Both the position numbers and the translations under genes were made by a program. Below the pieces are notes generated by a model that was not told where the DNA came from, searched no databases, and saw only the letters and a list, made by a program, of their open reading frames with translations. This document shows, piece after piece, positions 63,601-64,000 of a stretch of 64,000 nucleotides of DNA. Position 1 is the first letter of the stretch; every line of letters begins with the position of its first letter. This DNA comes from Methanohalophilus levihalophilus (lineage in GTDB: Archaea > Halobacteriota > Methanosarcinia > Methanosarcinales > Methanosarcinaceae). The DNA lies in the NCBI RefSeq assembly GCF_017874375.1, contig NZ_JAGGLK010000001.1, forward strand, positions 434,001-498,000, written 5' to 3'.

Positions 63601-63854
63601 CCGTCAGGACGCTCTTTCTCAATGATTCCTCCAATTATTTCGGGATCAAGGGGTTCAATATAAACAGCATCCGCAGTCTCAGGATCAGTCATGATAGTTG
63701 CAGGGTTGGAGTTTACGAGAACAACCTCGAAACCTTCCTCGCGAAGGGACCTGCATGCCTGACTTCCTGAGAAATCAAATTCTGCTGCCTGACCAATCAT
63801 AATTGGGCCGGAGCCGATAAGCATAATCTTTTTAATTCCTTCCTTAACTGGCAT
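60618..63854 (-). CDS. carB: Carbamoyl phosphate synthase large subunit
   Basis: 1078 aa with the two homologous ATP-grasp halves: [20 protein letters not shown] (about residues 14-33) and [20 protein letters not shown] (about 560-579), each followed by [16 protein letters not shown] active-site segments. The C-terminal regulatory domain starts near residue 940. It synthesises carbamoyl phosphate from bicarbonate, ammonia (from CarA) and ATP for arginine and pyrimidines. The ATG overlaps the carA stop (TGATG). Confidence 0.96.
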   Translation of the reverse strand: [1078 protein letters not shown]

Positions 63855-64000
63855 CAGTTGTCACCTCCCATCATCTTGTTAACCCTGCCAAAAAACAGTT
63901 TCTCGGTATCAAGTGGACCGGGATGTGCATCCGGATGATACTGGACACTGAGAACATCCAGATCACGGTGAGCCACTCCTTCCACTGTTTTGTCATTGGC
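63854..64000 (-). CDS. carA: Carbamoyl phosphate synthase small subunit, C-terminal end
   Basis: The last 48 codons of carA are present; the gene runs off the window. [16 protein letters not shown], the glutaminase-domain end with the catalytic-triad histidine (YHPD), and [12 protein letters not shown] are recognisable. Stop TGA overlaps the carB ATG by one base, so the subunits are translationally coupled. Confidence 0.93.

Noticed and set aside
62992-63663. 223-codon plus-strand frame inside carB
   Set aside because: Antisense shadow of a strongly conserved enzyme; no RBS or family resemblance.
1-64000. CRISPR arrays, insertion sequences, transposases, rRNA genes and complete prophage modules
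   Set aside because: No regularly spaced repeats, transposase or integrase genes, or rRNA sequences were seen on reading both strands.

Overview
The window reads as chromosome of a methylotrophic methanogen of the Methanosarcinales (Methanosarcinaceae-like; genus not resolvable by eye). Evidence: an archaeal information-processing cluster (TrmY, Pus10, L21e, RpoF, DUF655, KsgA), archaeal membrane LonB, GHMP-type shikimate kinase, a response regulator with what looks like the methanogen output domain MetOD1, DUF1638 between two hydantoinase/oxoprolinase-type ASKHA proteins, UPF0210/UPF0237, DUF2115 and a SufBC pair without SufD or SufS. Genes are tightly packed, often with ATGA or TAATG overlaps, and use ATG plus some TTG starts.

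Layout. 1-5000: tRNA modification and translation operon. 5066-10426: hyuA-like / DUF1638 / hyuA-like block and a possible nuclease. 10423-11992: shikimate kinase, chorismate mutase, PurE. 11998-15860 (minus): response regulator, RAD55-like ATPase, small membrane protein, PAS histidine kinase. 16166-21679: LonB, TldD/TldE, response regulator. 21705-28719 (minus): secreted subtilase, two small membrane proteins, copper ATPase and CopZ. 28841-34261: NadA, FMN reductase, SufCB, second PAS histidine kinase. 34488-36451: small genes, tRNA-Gln and winged-helix-like regulators. 36452-37683: AT-rich gene-free stretch. 37684-43416: stress and housekeeping genes (Hsp20, MsrA, peroxiredoxin, ACT/UPF0210, a P-loop shikimate kinase). 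43583-49978: MFS transporter, REC-PAS-DUF835, CheF-like protein, KaiC-like ATPase, secreted alkaline-phosphatase-fold protein. 50023-58068: PheA, then a MoxR/DUF58/VWA/VWA operon. 58092-59177: tandem SMR transporters, an argG 3'-end relic and a tiny membrane protein. 59387-64000 (minus): argG, carB and the end of carA.

The most striking signal is the behaviour of the TAG codon. I assigned 63 protein genes and none of them ends on TAG (roughly two thirds end on TAA, one third on TGA). Three genes carry one in-frame TAG with an intact, domain-consistent reading frame beyond it: two PAS histidine kinases (TAG at 15582-15584 and 33548-33550, both minus strand) and a secreted phosphatase-like protein (49802-49804), where the continuation adds a C-terminal transmembrane anchor. 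This is the pattern expected where UAG is read as pyrrolysine (or otherwise as sense), and it changes the annotation of all three genes from broken or truncated to full length. The pyl genes themselves are not in this window, so the amino acid inserted is inference.

Other points of interest: non-homologous shikimate kinases about 31 kb apart; a duplicated, decayed argG 3' end with its terminator; an SMR gene with no ATG/GTG/TTG start that would include its essential glutamate; repeated operator-like palindromes before a 55-residue membrane protein; a KaiC-like ATPase with a degenerate P-loop; and a tRNA-Gln(CTG) gene with two stem mismatches.
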